From the NCBI RefSeq assembly GCF_006715095.1, contig NZ_VFMO01000001.1, positions 3,100,001 to 3,164,000 on the forward strand: a stretch of 64,000 bases of DNA, read 5' to 3'. Below, piece after piece: positions 7,709 to 16,823 of this stretch (positions are counted from its first letter, which is position 1; every line of letters begins with the position of its first letter). A program made the position numbers and the translations under genes. This DNA is from Yimella lutea. GTDB lineage: Bacteria > Actinomycetota > Actinomycetes > Actinomycetales > Dermatophilaceae. The notes beneath the pieces are model-generated. The model was not told where the DNA came from and made no database searches. It was given only the letters and a program-made list of their open reading frames with translations.

Positions 7709-10027
7709 ATGCCCGACCCCCTCTTGTCGGTCGTCGTACCGTTCTACGGCGTCGAGGCGTACATCGGCGACTGCCTGGAGTCGATCGCGGCCCAGAACTA
7801 CCGCAACATCGAAGTGGTCATGATCGACGACGGGTCGCTCGACGGCAGCCGGGAAGTCGCCCAGCAGTGGGTGGATCGCGACGACCGTTTCCGGATCATC
7901 ACCCAGGAGAACGCGGGCCTGGGACCAGCACGCAACACCGGCACGGCCAACAGCAACGGCGAATACCTCACGTTCATCGACAGCGACGACCTGGTCACTC
8001 GGCACTCGTTCGCGATGATGATGTCGACGATCGAGTACAGCGGATCGTCACTGGTATTGAGCAACGCCCGCCGATTCAGCCGTACCTCGGGCGTGCGACA
8101 GAGTTGGACGCATCAGGAGATCGCCAGGCGGACGGTACTGGGCACGCACATCCTGGAGCGGCCCTCACTGGTCCGCGACCGCATGGTGTGGAACAAGCTG
8201 TACCGGCGCTCGTTCTGGGACGACCACGGATATGCCTTCCCTGCGATCAGGTACGAGGACTACCCGGTCACTCTCAAGGCGCACTTGGACGCGCTCACCG
8301 TCGATATCGTGTCCTCGCACTGCTACTACTGGCGCGAGCGTGAATCGGGCGACTCGATCACTCAGCAGGTCTACAAGTACGGCAACATGCTCGACCGCGT
8401 CATCTCCGCCGAAGCGGTCCTCGACATCGCTGATTCCCAAGGCTCCCCCGCGGTCCGTCAGCGGCTGCACAACTACCTCGGCGAGATCGACTTCGTCTCA
8501 TTGGTCCAGGCCTTCTCGGCCGTGGACGATGCCGAGGCGCAGCCTGTGCTCGACCTGTCCCACCGGCTGGTCGACCGGCTCACCCACTTCAACATCAAGA
8601 GTCGGCCTCGGCTCGATCAGCTGCAGTACCACGCCTTGAAGGCCAACGACGTCGACCTCCTGCGCGAGCTCGCGGTATTCCGACGCGACGGCGGCAACAT
8701 CGGCGGCGTCCTCGCTACCCGCAAGCGCACCCGTCCGTGGCGGTTCGAAGCCGAATTCCCCGGACGCGGACGCTCGACCGCGCCACGCACCACGTACGAG
8801 TACCCGATCACCTCATTGGTGCAGACCACCGCAGTGACCGACGTGCGATGGCGCGAGGGACACCTGGCAGTCCAGGGCGTCGCCGAAATCGCGCACCTGG
8901 CGACCGATGCCGACTCCGACCTGCGCATCAACCTGGTGAACGGCATCGACCGGCACCCGTTGCCGGTGCGGCGGATCGACGCGGTCGACCAGCACGCCGA
9001 ACGAACACCGGTCGGCTTCGAGGCCCTCGTCGACATCGACCGTCTGGCGCAGGAGAACACTCTCGTGTGGCCGTTGCGTTTCGAGGTCGAAACCACCGTC
9101 AAGGGCATCCACCGGGTCGGCAACCTGCGCGGGGCCCGCGGCGGAAGTCCGTCCTTTCCACCCGGTCGTTGGCTCGGCCCCGGCGAATGGGTGCAACCCA
9201 CGAAGGCGGCCGGCACCCAGTTCACCTTGCGCAACGAGGTCGACCCCGTGGTGCTCGACCGCACGGAAGTCGGTGATGACCGCATCACCCTGCAGGGCTT
9301 CATCCCCGGCACCTGCCGACACGCTCATCTGGTCGTCGTGCGCCGGCGCCCGCTCGAGGACGTCACCGTCGCCTGCGAGCTCGAACTGACCCGCGACGGC
9401 ACCCGATTCGCCGTCGACCTGCCGATCGCCGCGGTGCTGGCCGGAGAAGCCCCGGACGACCCGTTCACCCTCTCGTCCGCCCGTCGCCTCGAATTGACGA
9501 CCGATCTCGGATCCTTCCCGATGCTGTGGACGACCTACCGTCACGATGCTGCCGTGGAGGACGGTGACCGGTTGGTCAGCCTGAGCCGCACTGCCTACGG
9601 AGCAGCCGTGCTGCACCACACCCCGTTGCGTCCTTCCACCCGGACACTCGAGATCACGCAGGACGCGGTCGAGGTTGGCGGCGCGTGGTGGCGTGGAGCA
9701 CCGCCGCAGTGGATGAACTGGCGCCGGTACATCCCCGGCACCGACGACCACGTTGACGTCGATGCCTCGCCGGTGTTCTCGGACGACGGAAGCTGGACGA
9801 GTCGTACCCCCCTGGGCGATCTCGTTCCTCCCTGCGATGTCGAGACCTCGGTCGCGCCGGGAGCGCCCGCCGCGGACTGGACCCTTTTCACCAAGATCGG
9901 GGACGCCGAGGTTGCCGTGGCGGCCGAACCAGGAGCGATCCAACAGATGCCGCAGGAGCGTGCCGTGCTCGGACGATATTTCACCGCACTCTCGATCGCG
10001 GGCACGACCCGCACCCAGGTGCGCTGA
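7709..10027 (+). CDS. Large GT2 glycosyltransferase with C-terminal beta-rich region
   Basis: 772 residues. A GT2 domain fills about 1-230 (LLSVVVPFYGVEAYI, VMIDDGSLDGS, ENAGLGPARNTG, FIDSDD as the metal-binding DxD). A helical linker follows to about 350. The last 400 residues are mostly predicted strands, with repeated arginine/valine-rich segments and no motif I recognise. The layout recalls wall-teichoic-acid glycosyltransferases of the TarS kind, which carry C-terminal beta domains for oligomerisation or polymer binding. It probably glycosylates or extends the surface polymer from the cytoplasmic side. It starts at ATG 7709, 2 nt after pseI, and overlaps the next gene by one base (TGATG). 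Confidence 0.85.
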   Translation: MPDPLLSVVVPFYGVEAYIGDCLESIAAQNYRNIEVVMIDDGSLDGSREVAQQWVDRDDRFRIITQENAGLGPARNTGTANSNGEYLTFIDSDDLVTRHSFAMMMSTIEYSGSSLVLSNARRFSRTSGVRQSWTHQEIARRTVLGTHILERPSLVRDRMVWNKLYRRSFWDDHGYAFPAIRYEDYPVTLKAHLDALTVDIVSSHCYYWRERESGDSITQQVYKYGNMLDRVISAEAVLDIADSQGSPAVRQRLHNYLGEIDFVSLVQAFSAVDDAEAQPVLDLSHRLVDRLTHFNIKSRPRLDQLQYHALKANDVDLLRELAVFRRDGGNIGGVLATRKRTRPWRFEAEFPGRGRSTAPRTTYEYPITSLVQTTAVTDVRWREGHLAVQGVAEIAHLATDADSDLRINLVNGIDRHPLPVRRIDAVDQHAERTPVGFEALVDIDRLAQENTLVWPLRFEVETTVKGIHRVGNLRGARGGSPSFPPGRWLGPGEWVQPTKAAGTQFTLRNEVDPVVLDRTEVGDDRITLQGFIPGTCRHAHLVVVRRRPLEDVTVACELELTRDGTRFAVDLPIAAVLAGEAPDDPFTLSSARRLELTTDLGSFPMLWTTYRHDAAVEDGDRLVSLSRTAYGAAVLHHTPLRPSTRTLEITQDAVEVGGAWWRGAPPQWMNWRRYIPGTDDHVDVDASPVFSDDGSWTSRTPLGDLVPPCDVETSVAPGAPAADWTLFTKIGDAEVAVAAEPGAIQQMPQERAVLGRYFTALSIAGTTRTQVR

Positions 10028-10842
10028 TGCATCCACACAACCGCGCTCACGGCGCGGCCCACATTCTCGCTGTCGCCGCCGCCGAGAACCGCGTCTGGAC
10101 CGTCCCGAGCATCCCGGGGCACGTCCAGCACTCCAGCGACCTGTTCGCCCCGTGCCCGCAGGAGTCGACCCTGCCCCGCGCGCTGACGGCCTTCGTGTGG
10201 AGCCGCAGCGCCGTGCGCCGACGGGCTCGGCGCGGATTCCGCAACCAGGTGGCGACCGGATCGCCCTGGCTGCACCTGCTGCAGATCGACCCCGACCTGC
10301 TCGAGGTGGCCCGGCCGGTCGATCCGTTGACCGGCAAACCGAAGGCACGGACGGAGGAAGAGATCGATCCGACCGGCACCTTGCTGTTCGTGGAGCACGG
10401 TCTGGACGGCGGACTGCTGGCTCCACGGGTCGTCGAAGCCGCCCGTGCCGCCTTCGACTCCCCGATCACCGTGGCGTTGTCCCACCGCGACGCGGCGACG
10501 GCGCCCATTCGCGCGGCGTACGAAGCTTTGGGCGTCGAGACTGTCGACCGGGGTCCGGCTGCCGACGCTTCCGGCAGCGCTGAACCGCGCGAACTGCTTC
10601 GGCTGTACCACCTGATGAAGAATTTCGCCCACGTCGCGGCGAACACCGCACGTGAGGAATTGTTCTACGCGACATCGCTCGAGCGACCGATCGCGGTGGT
10701 GGGTCCGTCCCCGGACGGGCGCCCGCCCGCAGCGACGGCCGATGAGTTGGTCGCGATGACCGACGACGAACTGGGCCGCGGTGACATGCTCGAGCCGCAG
10801 GAGTTGAACGACCTCTTCGAATGGAGTGCCCGACGTGGCTGA
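10027..10842 (+). CDS. Unnamed family protein, paralog A (GT-B-like candidate)
   Basis: 271 residues. No named domain is recognised, but it aligns along its length with the tandem proteins at 13958-14815 and 14817-15692. Shared blocks are VQHSSDLF (there QHGW), FVWSRSAVRRRARRGFRNQV then TGSPWLHLL (there VWSDVVVRRG... GSPWAYL), ITVALSHRD...YEALG, and the end block ANTAREELFYATSLERPIAV (there SNRLGSALFYAATVNREIGV). The last block resembles the donor-side helix of GT-B enzymes. A glycosyltransferase role is an inference. This copy is the most divergent: the QHGW tryptophan and HGxE segments are not conserved. ATG 10027 overlaps the preceding stop (TGATG). Confidence 0.65.
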   Translation: MHPHNRAHGAAHILAVAAAENRVWTVPSIPGHVQHSSDLFAPCPQESTLPRALTAFVWSRSAVRRRARRGFRNQVATGSPWLHLLQIDPDLLEVARPVDPLTGKPKARTEEEIDPTGTLLFVEHGLDGGLLAPRVVEAARAAFDSPITVALSHRDAATAPIRAAYEALGVETVDRGPAADASGSAEPRELLRLYHLMKNFAHVAANTAREELFYATSLERPIAVVGPSPDGRPPAATADELVAMTDDELGRGDMLEPQELNDLFEWSARRG

Positions 10843-12286
10843 TCTGTTGCGCGCGCTGTTGCGCGACGTCCTCCCCCACACCAAGGACGCCTATGTGATC
10901 GGTGATGCCGACGACCGGTTGAACGACACCCTCACCGAACTGCTCGACGAGCGGGGCATCAGCGCACGTCGTCCGACCGCGGACGCGGAACCCTGCGCGC
11001 TCGTGATCGCCGCCGGTGGGTTGTCACAGTACGCACTCGACGAACATCTCACCTGGCAGGAAGCATGTGCCCGCGTCGCCGGGCTCGTCTGTCCCGGCGG
11101 CACCCTCATCCTGGGGCTGCAGGGTGAGTCCACGCTCGCCACCCTGATCACCAGCGTCCCGACCGCCCCGGTGACCGACTCGACCACGCCCCGCTCAGCG
11201 ACCCAACTCAAGGACGCCCTTCGCACGGCCGGCCTGCGCGGCACCACCGTTCATCTGCTCTTCGGTGATCCCGAGCGACCCTCGGCGGTTCTCACCGAAG
11301 ACGCTGCCCGCCGCGCCCGCCCCGGCACGCTGCCGGCGCTCGCTGTGGAAGAAGCCCTCATGGGATCCACGTCGGGTCAGACGCTGCTGGAAACCGGGGA
11401 TGCACTCGATCGAGCAGCCCAGGTCGGCGCCCTCGACGTTGCCGCCACCGGTTTCGTCGCCGTTGCCGGCGGTCGCGGTCACGACCTGTACTTCGAACAG
11501 GACGGTCAGCCCACCTGGGCCGAATCCGACGACTCCGGACGTCGGTGGGTCCTGCCCGACCGCGTCCTGCCGGCAGAACATTCGGTCGAGGCGCAGTTGC
11601 GCGCGGCGTTGGTCTCGGCCGAGGTGGCCGACTTCCGATCGCTCGCCGATCGGATCGGCGCGTTCGTCCGCACCGACCCCGCAGCGACCGCACTCGGCTC
11701 GCTACGACTGCGCCATCTGATGGATGACGGTGGGCAGATCGGCTGGATCGTGCCGCCCACCCCGGCCGATACCGCTCTCTCGGCGGACGCGTTGCTCGCC
11801 GACGCCTGGTGGGACTTCATGCATCGCCTGGGTTTCCGGCGCGACCAACTCCCCTGGCCCGAACTCACCGACGACGTCGACCTGGTGCGCTCGTGGCTGC
11901 GGATGTCGGGAGCCGACCAGGACGCCGCACTTCCGGCACCCGCGAGTTCGGACACGCGCTCCGAGCAGCGAAATGCGTTGGCGCTCAACAGGATCAGTGA
12001 ACGAGCAGATCTCGTGGAGGAGCGCCTTCGACTCGCCAACGACGCGCTGAAGCAGCGGGACAGCCAGCTGAAGATCCGGGAGACGGCTGTTCGTCTGTTG
12101 CGCTCGCAGTTGCTCCAAGCGCAGGAGGACAAAGTGAAGGCCGAGCGCGAGACGGCCGCGCTGCGACGCGGACGGGCCTACAAGCTGGCGCGGCGCATCA
12201 CCTTGCTGTCCGACCCGAAGGAGTCCGTACGAGTGATCGGAAACAAGCTCGACACCGGAGTGAAGAAGATCCGACGGATGCGCTGA
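10835..12286 (+). CDS. Methyltransferase-like protein with C-terminal coiled coil (paralog of 1838 and 12318 genes)
   Basis: 483 residues. The N-terminal 170 residues have the alternating pattern of a class I methyltransferase with no intact SAM loop (LVIAAGGLSQYALDEH; GLVCPGGTLILGL). The middle part is a variable domain (LRLRHLMDDGGQIGWIVPP) equivalent to the kinase-like part of the 12318 gene. A coiled coil covers about 390-450, and the tail is basic (RAYKLARRITLL... KKIRRMR). I start at GTG 10835, where GGAG stands 8 nt upstream. GTG 10826 is in frame but lacks a site. It overlaps the preceding gene by 8 nt, so it is probably in the pseH operon. Confidence 0.7.
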   Translation: MADLLRALLRDVLPHTKDAYVIGDADDRLNDTLTELLDERGISARRPTADAEPCALVIAAGGLSQYALDEHLTWQEACARVAGLVCPGGTLILGLQGESTLATLITSVPTAPVTDSTTPRSATQLKDALRTAGLRGTTVHLLFGDPERPSAVLTEDAARRARPGTLPALAVEEALMGSTSGQTLLETGDALDRAAQVGALDVAATGFVAVAGGRGHDLYFEQDGQPTWAESDDSGRRWVLPDRVLPAEHSVEAQLRAALVSAEVADFRSLADRIGAFVRTDPAATALGSLRLRHLMDDGGQIGWIVPPTPADTALSADALLADAWWDFMHRLGFRRDQLPWPELTDDVDLVRSWLRMSGADQDAALPAPASSDTRSEQRNALALNRISERADLVEERLRLANDALKQRDSQLKIRETAVRLLRSQLLQAQEDKVKAERETAALRRGRAYKLARRITLLSDPKESVRVIGNKLDTGVKKIRRMR

Positions 12287-12300
12287 GGCTGGCGCATCCG
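12275..12300. terminator. Hairpin between convergent genes
   Basis: Nine-base arms 12275-12283 and 12292-12300 (CGGATGCGC / GCGCATCCG) with an 8-nt loop, overlapping the stop of the plus-strand gene and ending 18 nt before the convergent gene's stop. No T-run, as is usual at high GC. Confidence 0.5.
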
Positions 12301-12317
12301 CCGCAGTCCCGCGACGG

Positions 12318-13961
12318 TCAGTCGCCTCTGGTGCTGTTGCGCAGGTTGCGAACGGGGCCGAGAACCGCGTTACCCAACCGGTAGGTCAGGGACCGGCGAA
12401 GGTCCTCAGCGCTGCCGCGCAGCACTTCCTGCTGACGCGCCGCGGTCGCCAGTTGGGCCCGGTGGCGTTCGGTCCGCATCTTCAGGTCGCGCTCGGTGCT
12501 GGCCAGACGCTGCTCGTACCAGGTGGCGCGGGAGGCCAACGCTTTGTTGGTCTCGGTCAGTCGCTCGACCACGGCAATGAGTCCGGACACGTCCGCCACC
12601 GGAGCGCGGCCCTCGTCTTCGGCCGGCAGCACCCATTCGTCGACGTCCTCGGGCAGCTCGACGCCTGCCATCGCAGCCAGGCTGGCGAACATCGTCCGGT
12701 CGTCGGTGGCCGATGGCCAGGGATGCCGCGCACCACGGGCCCGAATCACCTGGACGAAGTCGGCCAGAGACCGCCAAATGACTTCGTCGCGCGGCGCAGC
12801 GGCAGCTGCCCGGGTCACCGGGTACAGGCCGCTCTTGCTCAGGAGGAGGTTGTCGGGTCGTGCATCGGCGTGCTCGATGTCGACAGATCCCTCGTCGGCG
12901 TGCTCGTCGACATAGCCGACCAGCATCCGCACCATCGACCGCATCACACTCAGATCGCCATCGGCAGCGGCGTCGAGGAGCTCCTCGCCGAAGGCCCGAC
13001 CATCGGCCGGAACGGTGACGGACTCATCGTCGCGCAGCACCCGACCGCCGTCGAAGCAGAAGGCGGTCGTGCTGCCGTCGGACGCGGACGCCGTGATGCG
13101 TGTGACCTGGGGGTCGCCCGCCACCCCACGGCCGGCGACCACCCACCAGCCGGAGCCCACCTGCGGCAACCGCTGTGCCAGCACGGCCGCACGGGTGAGG
13201 CGCGTCGGGTCCGAACCAACCTGTCGGAAGGTGGGCGAGCCGAGGGTGAGCGCCCCGAGGATCGCGTGCCCGGCGTCGTCGAGTTCGTCGCCGCCTGCGA
13301 CCCATACACTCTGGTCCTCCCAGGTGGGAAGTACGACCCCGCCACGCAGGGCGGTGAGTCCGGCGGCTCGGACCGCTGCGGTCAGTGCACCCGGGTCACG
13401 CGGACGGGACCGGTCGAAGGTCTCGGTCGGCGACCAGTCGCTGTCCTCGTTCGACGTGAACCGCGAACGAACTGCTGTCATGCGATGCAGACCCAACTCG
13501 TTCTCGGTGACGAATACCAGTCGTCCGCCCTCGGCGACCAAGCCGGTGATCAGGTCGAACATCTGCTGCCAGGTGTTCGGATCGGTCTCCAGGGAGCAGA
13601 CGCGGTGGACATCGTCGAGAGCGATGACGAGATCGTAGGTCTCCTGGGGCGCAGCGAGCGTGAGGTCGGTGGCGATCACCCGTGCGTTCGGGGTGTCCTG
13701 CAGCAGGTCGCCGATCGTCGCACTGTCGACCACCGACCGGACGATCACGGTCAGGCGCGGGACCACATCTGCGATGCCGGTGATGAGATCGGCGCAGTGC
13801 GGCCCGACGATCGCGACATTCTGCGCGCCGGCCACGAACTCTCGCACGATCGAACGGGCGGCGGCGCCGGAACCGGCCGGTCCACGGTCGAGATCCGACC
13901 AGTTCTGCATGCTGCCCGGCAGCCGCAGGACCTTCTCGGCGCCGTTCTCGTCCCCGCTCAT
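12318..13961 (-). CDS. Methyltransferase-like/kinase-like protein with C-terminal coiled coil
   Basis: 547 residues from ATG 13961, which overlaps the upstream stop (ATGA) and has GAGGAG and AGAGGA upstream; the frame to 14006 is not needed. Residues about 45-215 resemble a class I methyltransferase without a canonical SAM loop (NVAIVGPHCADLI, YDLVIALDDVHRV, GGRLVFVTEN). Around residue 345, DIEHADARPDNLLLS recalls the catalytic HxDxxxxN loop of aminoglycoside/choline kinases, though the first His-Asp is imperfect. A coiled coil (about 455-520) and SLTYRLGNAVLGPVRNLR complete it. Such SYRLG tails often end actinobacterial glycan enzymes (from memory). Its function is unknown. It is the last gene of the leftward pseB operon. 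Confidence 0.7.
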   Translation of the reverse strand: MSGDENGAEKVLRLPGSMQNWSDLDRGPAGSGAAARSIVREFVAGAQNVAIVGPHCADLITGIADVVPRLTVIVRSVVDSATIGDLLQDTPNARVIATDLTLAAPQETYDLVIALDDVHRVCSLETDPNTWQQMFDLITGLVAEGGRLVFVTENELGLHRMTAVRSRFTSNEDSDWSPTETFDRSRPRDPGALTAAVRAAGLTALRGGVVLPTWEDQSVWVAGGDELDDAGHAILGALTLGSPTFRQVGSDPTRLTRAAVLAQRLPQVGSGWWVVAGRGVAGDPQVTRITASASDGSTTAFCFDGGRVLRDDESVTVPADGRAFGEELLDAAADGDLSVMRSMVRMLVGYVDEHADEGSVDIEHADARPDNLLLSKSGLYPVTRAAAAAPRDEVIWRSLADFVQVIRARGARHPWPSATDDRTMFASLAAMAGVELPEDVDEWVLPAEDEGRAPVADVSGLIAVVERLTETNKALASRATWYEQRLASTERDLKMRTERHRAQLATAARQQEVLRGSAEDLRRSLTYRLGNAVLGPVRNLRNSTRGD

Positions 13962-14815
13962 GCGGACGTCCTCTCCTCGTGCTGGGCCAGCCAGATGTCC
14001 TGCCACCCGAGTGCGATCCGGAGCTCCTCCGGAGACATCAGTGCGTCGGCACCCAACTCACGCAAGGCAATTCGCTGCGCGGTCGGCTGATCGATGGTCT
14101 TACCGTGAAGTTCGGGATAGACGTGTTCGAGCCAGTCGGTGGCGTCGAACTCTTTGCGAGCATCGACGAACACCATCGGGTCGCCGTAGACGGCGGGTTC
14201 CAGGCCGATCGCCGCGCCATAGAAGATCGCGGTCGTCAAACGGTTGGAGGCGACTCGCTTGTGTCGCCTCAGTTCGGTCAACTGGCGGCGCAGGAAGTCC
14301 GTGTCTCCGCCCTGCCAGAACTGCCCCCGGCGGCCGTGGCAGATCACCCGGAAGCCGGACTCCTCGTAGTGGCGACGCACCTCGGGTTGGTCGTACTCGA
14401 CGTAGTACAGGCAGACGGTGACCGGTCCGTCCTCGGTCTCACGGATCTCGCGCAGTAGGTCGGAGTGATCGCCTTCGACCTTCTCGAAGTCGACCGTTCC
14501 ATGGAACGGGTACCAGATCGTGCCCTCGGGTTCCGGTGCATCCGGATCGGGGGGCAGCACCCGGTCGAGGTAGAGGAACGGTGCGCCGACCACCTGGTAG
14601 TCACGCCATCCGTGCGCTTGACCGCGCCGCCGGCACACGTCGGACCACGCGTACTTCGCAAACCCATGAGGCGGGTTGTGTCCCCCACCGAATCCATGGA
14701 CGAACGTCCATCCGTGCTGGATGACGCCGTCGATCCGCGGAGGATTCTCCGGGTCGAGCCCGCAGTACTCGGCCAGAATGTGTGCGTGGCCGTACCAGTG
14801 GTTGCTCGAGTCCAC
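13958..14815 (-). CDS. Unnamed family protein, paralog B (GT-B-like candidate)
   Basis: 285 residues. It starts at GTG 14815, one base after the preceding stop, with GGAAGGG 6 nt before it. The longer frame to 14875 would overlap the neighbour. It is clearly homologous to the next gene upstream: WYGHAHILAEYCG, VIQHGW, VWSDVCRRRG, GAPFLYLDRVL, WYPFHGTVDFEKVEGDHSD, VCLYYVEYD, HGRRGQFWQGG, and ASNRLTTAIFYGAAIGLEPA followed by VYGDPM. The His/Trp/Gly blocks and the final NRLxxAxFY block are plausible donor- and acceptor-site elements of a GT-B enzyme. I cannot name the family. Linkage to pseB-pseC suggests it handles pseudaminic acid or its polymer. Confidence 0.7.
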   Translation of the reverse strand: MDSSNHWYGHAHILAEYCGLDPENPPRIDGVIQHGWTFVHGFGGGHNPPHGFAKYAWSDVCRRRGQAHGWRDYQVVGAPFLYLDRVLPPDPDAPEPEGTIWYPFHGTVDFEKVEGDHSDLLREIRETEDGPVTVCLYYVEYDQPEVRRHYEESGFRVICHGRRGQFWQGGDTDFLRRQLTELRRHKRVASNRLTTAIFYGAAIGLEPAVYGDPMVFVDARKEFDATDWLEHVYPELHGKTIDQPTAQRIALRELGADALMSPEELRIALGWQDIWLAQHEERTSA

Positions 14816-14816
14816 G

Positions 14817-15692
14817 TCAGCCCTTCCCGGTCGTCTGAAGTTCGTCCGCGGTAGGGACGAGGTCGGGCACATCATCCCAGCCGAGCCGGTGCCGCAAGGC
14901 GGTGGGTGACATCACCTTGTCGAGGCCGAGTTCGGACCGAGCGGCCGCCCCGGCAATCGGGCTGGGCACGCGTTCCTGGTGCAGGTGCGGGAACATCCTG
15001 GTCTGGCGCTGCATGCCGCCGAGCACGCCATGATCGTTCTGCAGGACCATCGGGTCGCCGTACACACCGATCTCGCGATTGACCGTCGCCGCATAGAACA
15101 ACGCCGACCCCAGTCGGTTGCTCACCACGCGCCGGTGGCGCAATAGTTCCTCGAGTTGCCGGTCGAGGAAATCCTGGCTGCCGTCACGGTACATCGACCC
15201 TCGACGACCGAGCGAGATTACCCGAAAACCCTTGTTCTCGTATGTTTTTCGCACGTCGTCCCGCTCGAAATCATTCCAGTAGAGGCACATGGTGAGGGGC
15301 ACATCCCCCTCGACCGAACGCACCTCGTCCGCGTAAGCGGCGTGGTCGCCGACGATCTGCTGGCCCTCCCAGCCGTGGAAGGGAAACACGATCGACCCCT
15401 CCCCCGGGCCGGCGGCGGCGATCTCCTCTGCACGCAACAGCATCAGATAGGCCCAGGGTGAGCCAATGACGACGTAATCACGATGACCGAGCGCCCAGCC
15501 GCGGCGCACCACCACGTCCGACCAAACGAGTTTGGGTATTCCCGGGACGAACTCGTGCCCCACGGCGAATCCGTCGTGGGTGTTCCAGCCGTGCTGCAGA
15601 TAGCCCCAGATCGTCGGCGGTGGCTCGGCCGGCATTCCGCAGTAGCGGGCCAGCACAGCCGCGTGGCCGTAGAAGACGTTGCCGTGATGCAC
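14817..15692 (-). CDS. Unnamed family protein, paralog C (GT-B-like candidate)
   Basis: 291 residues. Blocks shared with the adjacent paralog, in order, are FYGHAAVLARYCG (5-20), LQHGWN, LVWSDVVVRRGWALGHRDY, IGSPWAYLMLL, IVFPFHGWEGQQIVGDHA, MCLYWNDFERDDVRKTYE, SLGRRGSMYRDGS, and VVSNRLGSALFYAATVNREI followed by VYGDPM. There is no signal peptide and no membrane span, so it should be cytoplasmic. It lies 3 nt after pseC and 1 nt before paralog B, so it is surely cotranscribed with the pseudaminic acid genes. A glycosyltransferase using a CMP- or UDP-sugar is my leading guess. Confidence 0.7.
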   Translation of the reverse strand: MHHGNVFYGHAAVLARYCGMPAEPPPTIWGYLQHGWNTHDGFAVGHEFVPGIPKLVWSDVVVRRGWALGHRDYVVIGSPWAYLMLLRAEEIAAAGPGEGSIVFPFHGWEGQQIVGDHAAYADEVRSVEGDVPLTMCLYWNDFERDDVRKTYENKGFRVISLGRRGSMYRDGSQDFLDRQLEELLRHRRVVSNRLGSALFYAATVNREIGVYGDPMVLQNDHGVLGGMQRQTRMFPHLHQERVPSPIAGAAARSELGLDKVMSPTALRHRLGWDDVPDLVPTADELQTTGKG

Positions 15693-15695
15693 GGG

Positions 15696-16823
15696 TCAGG
15701 CCCCGACGAAGCCCCGCACGAGGTCGATCACTTGGTCGACCTGAGCGTCGGTCAGGTCAGGGAACATCGGCAGGCTGATCTCCTGCTCGGCGTAGGTCTC
15801 GGCGACCGGACAACTGCCCTTGGTGTGACCCAACTGCTGGAAGAGCGGCTGGTGATGCACCGGGATGTAGTTGACCTGGACGCCGATCCCACCCTCGCGC
15901 AGGTGGTCGAACAACTCACGTCGCCGACCGTCCTGGATGCGCAACGGGTACAGGTGCCACATCGGTGATGCGCCCTCGCGGTGCGCGGGCAGGATCAGTT
16001 CGTCGATTCCGGCAAGGCCGTCGTTGTAGCGGTCGGTGATCTCCTGACGACGCGTCTTGAACTGTCCCAGACGCTTCATCTGGTTGGATCCGAGCGCGGC
16101 GAGCACGTCTGGCAGACGATAGTTCAGGCCCATCGAGGTGACCTCGTAGTACCAGCCGCCGTGCTCGTCCATCAGCTCCGGCTTGCGCTCGTAACCGATG
16201 CCCTTGAACAGTCGGGCGCGGTCGACGAGGCCGGCGTCCGGCGAAACCACGGCCCCGCCCTCGGCGGTGGTGAGGTTCTTGGTCGGGAAGAAGGAGAACG
16301 TCGTGATGTCGGCCAGCGATCCGACCGGCACACCGTTCAGGCTCCCGGCGATGCTGTGCGCAGCGTCCTCGAGCAACAGCGCACCGTTGTCGTGCGCCAG
16401 CTTCTTCAGCGCGGGCGCGTCGATCGGGTGCCCGGCGTAGTCGACACCGGCGATGACCTTCGTGCGCTCGGTGATCTTCTGCGCGACGGACTCGGGGTCG
16501 AGGTTGCCGGTGTCGGCGCTCACGTCGGCGAACACGATCTCGGCACCCTGCCACATTGCACACGTGGCGGTGGCGAAGAAGGTGAGCGGCGTGGTGATCA
16601 CCTGGTCGCCGGGCTGCAGTTCGAGCGCGGCATACGCGGTGTGCAGCGCAGCGGTTCCGGACGTGACCGACACCGCCCGATGCTCCACTGCGGCCACCTT
16701 CGCGACATCGTCCTCGAAGGCGTCGACGACTGGACCGGTGGTCAGCCAATCGCCACGCATGACCGCAGCGACAGCCTCGATGTCGCTGTCGTCGATCGAC
16801 TGCTTTCCGTACGGCAGCACCAT
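15696..16823 (-). CDS. pseC: UDP-4-amino-4,6-dideoxy-N-acetyl-altrosamine transaminase (PseC-like)
   Basis: 375 residues, a DegT/DnrJ/EryC1 PLP aminotransferase. The start LPYGKQSIDDSDIEAVAAVM, SVTSGTAALHTAYAAL, LLLEDAAHSIAG and TTFSFFPTKNLTTAEGGAV, whose Lys binds PLP, are all typical of PseC. It transfers an amino group (usually from Glu) to C4 of the 4-keto sugar produced by PseB. Its ATG 16823 overlaps the pseB stop by one base (TGATG), so the two steps are coupled. A related aminotransferase on another 4-keto sugar is the alternative, but the pseB/G/I neighbours favour PseC. Confidence 0.9.
   Translation of the reverse strand: MVLPYGKQSIDDSDIEAVAAVMRGDWLTTGPVVDAFEDDVAKVAAVEHRAVSVTSGTAALHTAYAALELQPGDQVITTPLTFFATATCAMWQGAEIVFADVSADTGNLDPESVAQKITERTKVIAGVDYAGHPIDAPALKKLAHDNGALLLEDAAHSIAGSLNGVPVGSLADITTFSFFPTKNLTTAEGGAVVSPDAGLVDRARLFKGIGYERKPELMDEHGGWYYEVTSMGLNYRLPDVLAALGSNQMKRLGQFKTRRQEITDRYNDGLAGIDELILPAHREGASPMWHLYPLRIQDGRRRELFDHLREGGIGVQVNYIPVHHQPLFQQLGHTKGSCPVAETYAEQEISLPMFPDLTDAQVDQVIDLVRGFVGA

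Noticed and set aside
12453..14090. 545-residue plus-strand open frame
   Set aside because: Antisense to the methyltransferase-like coiled-coil gene, whose start, overlap and homology are consistent. No family signal in the frame.
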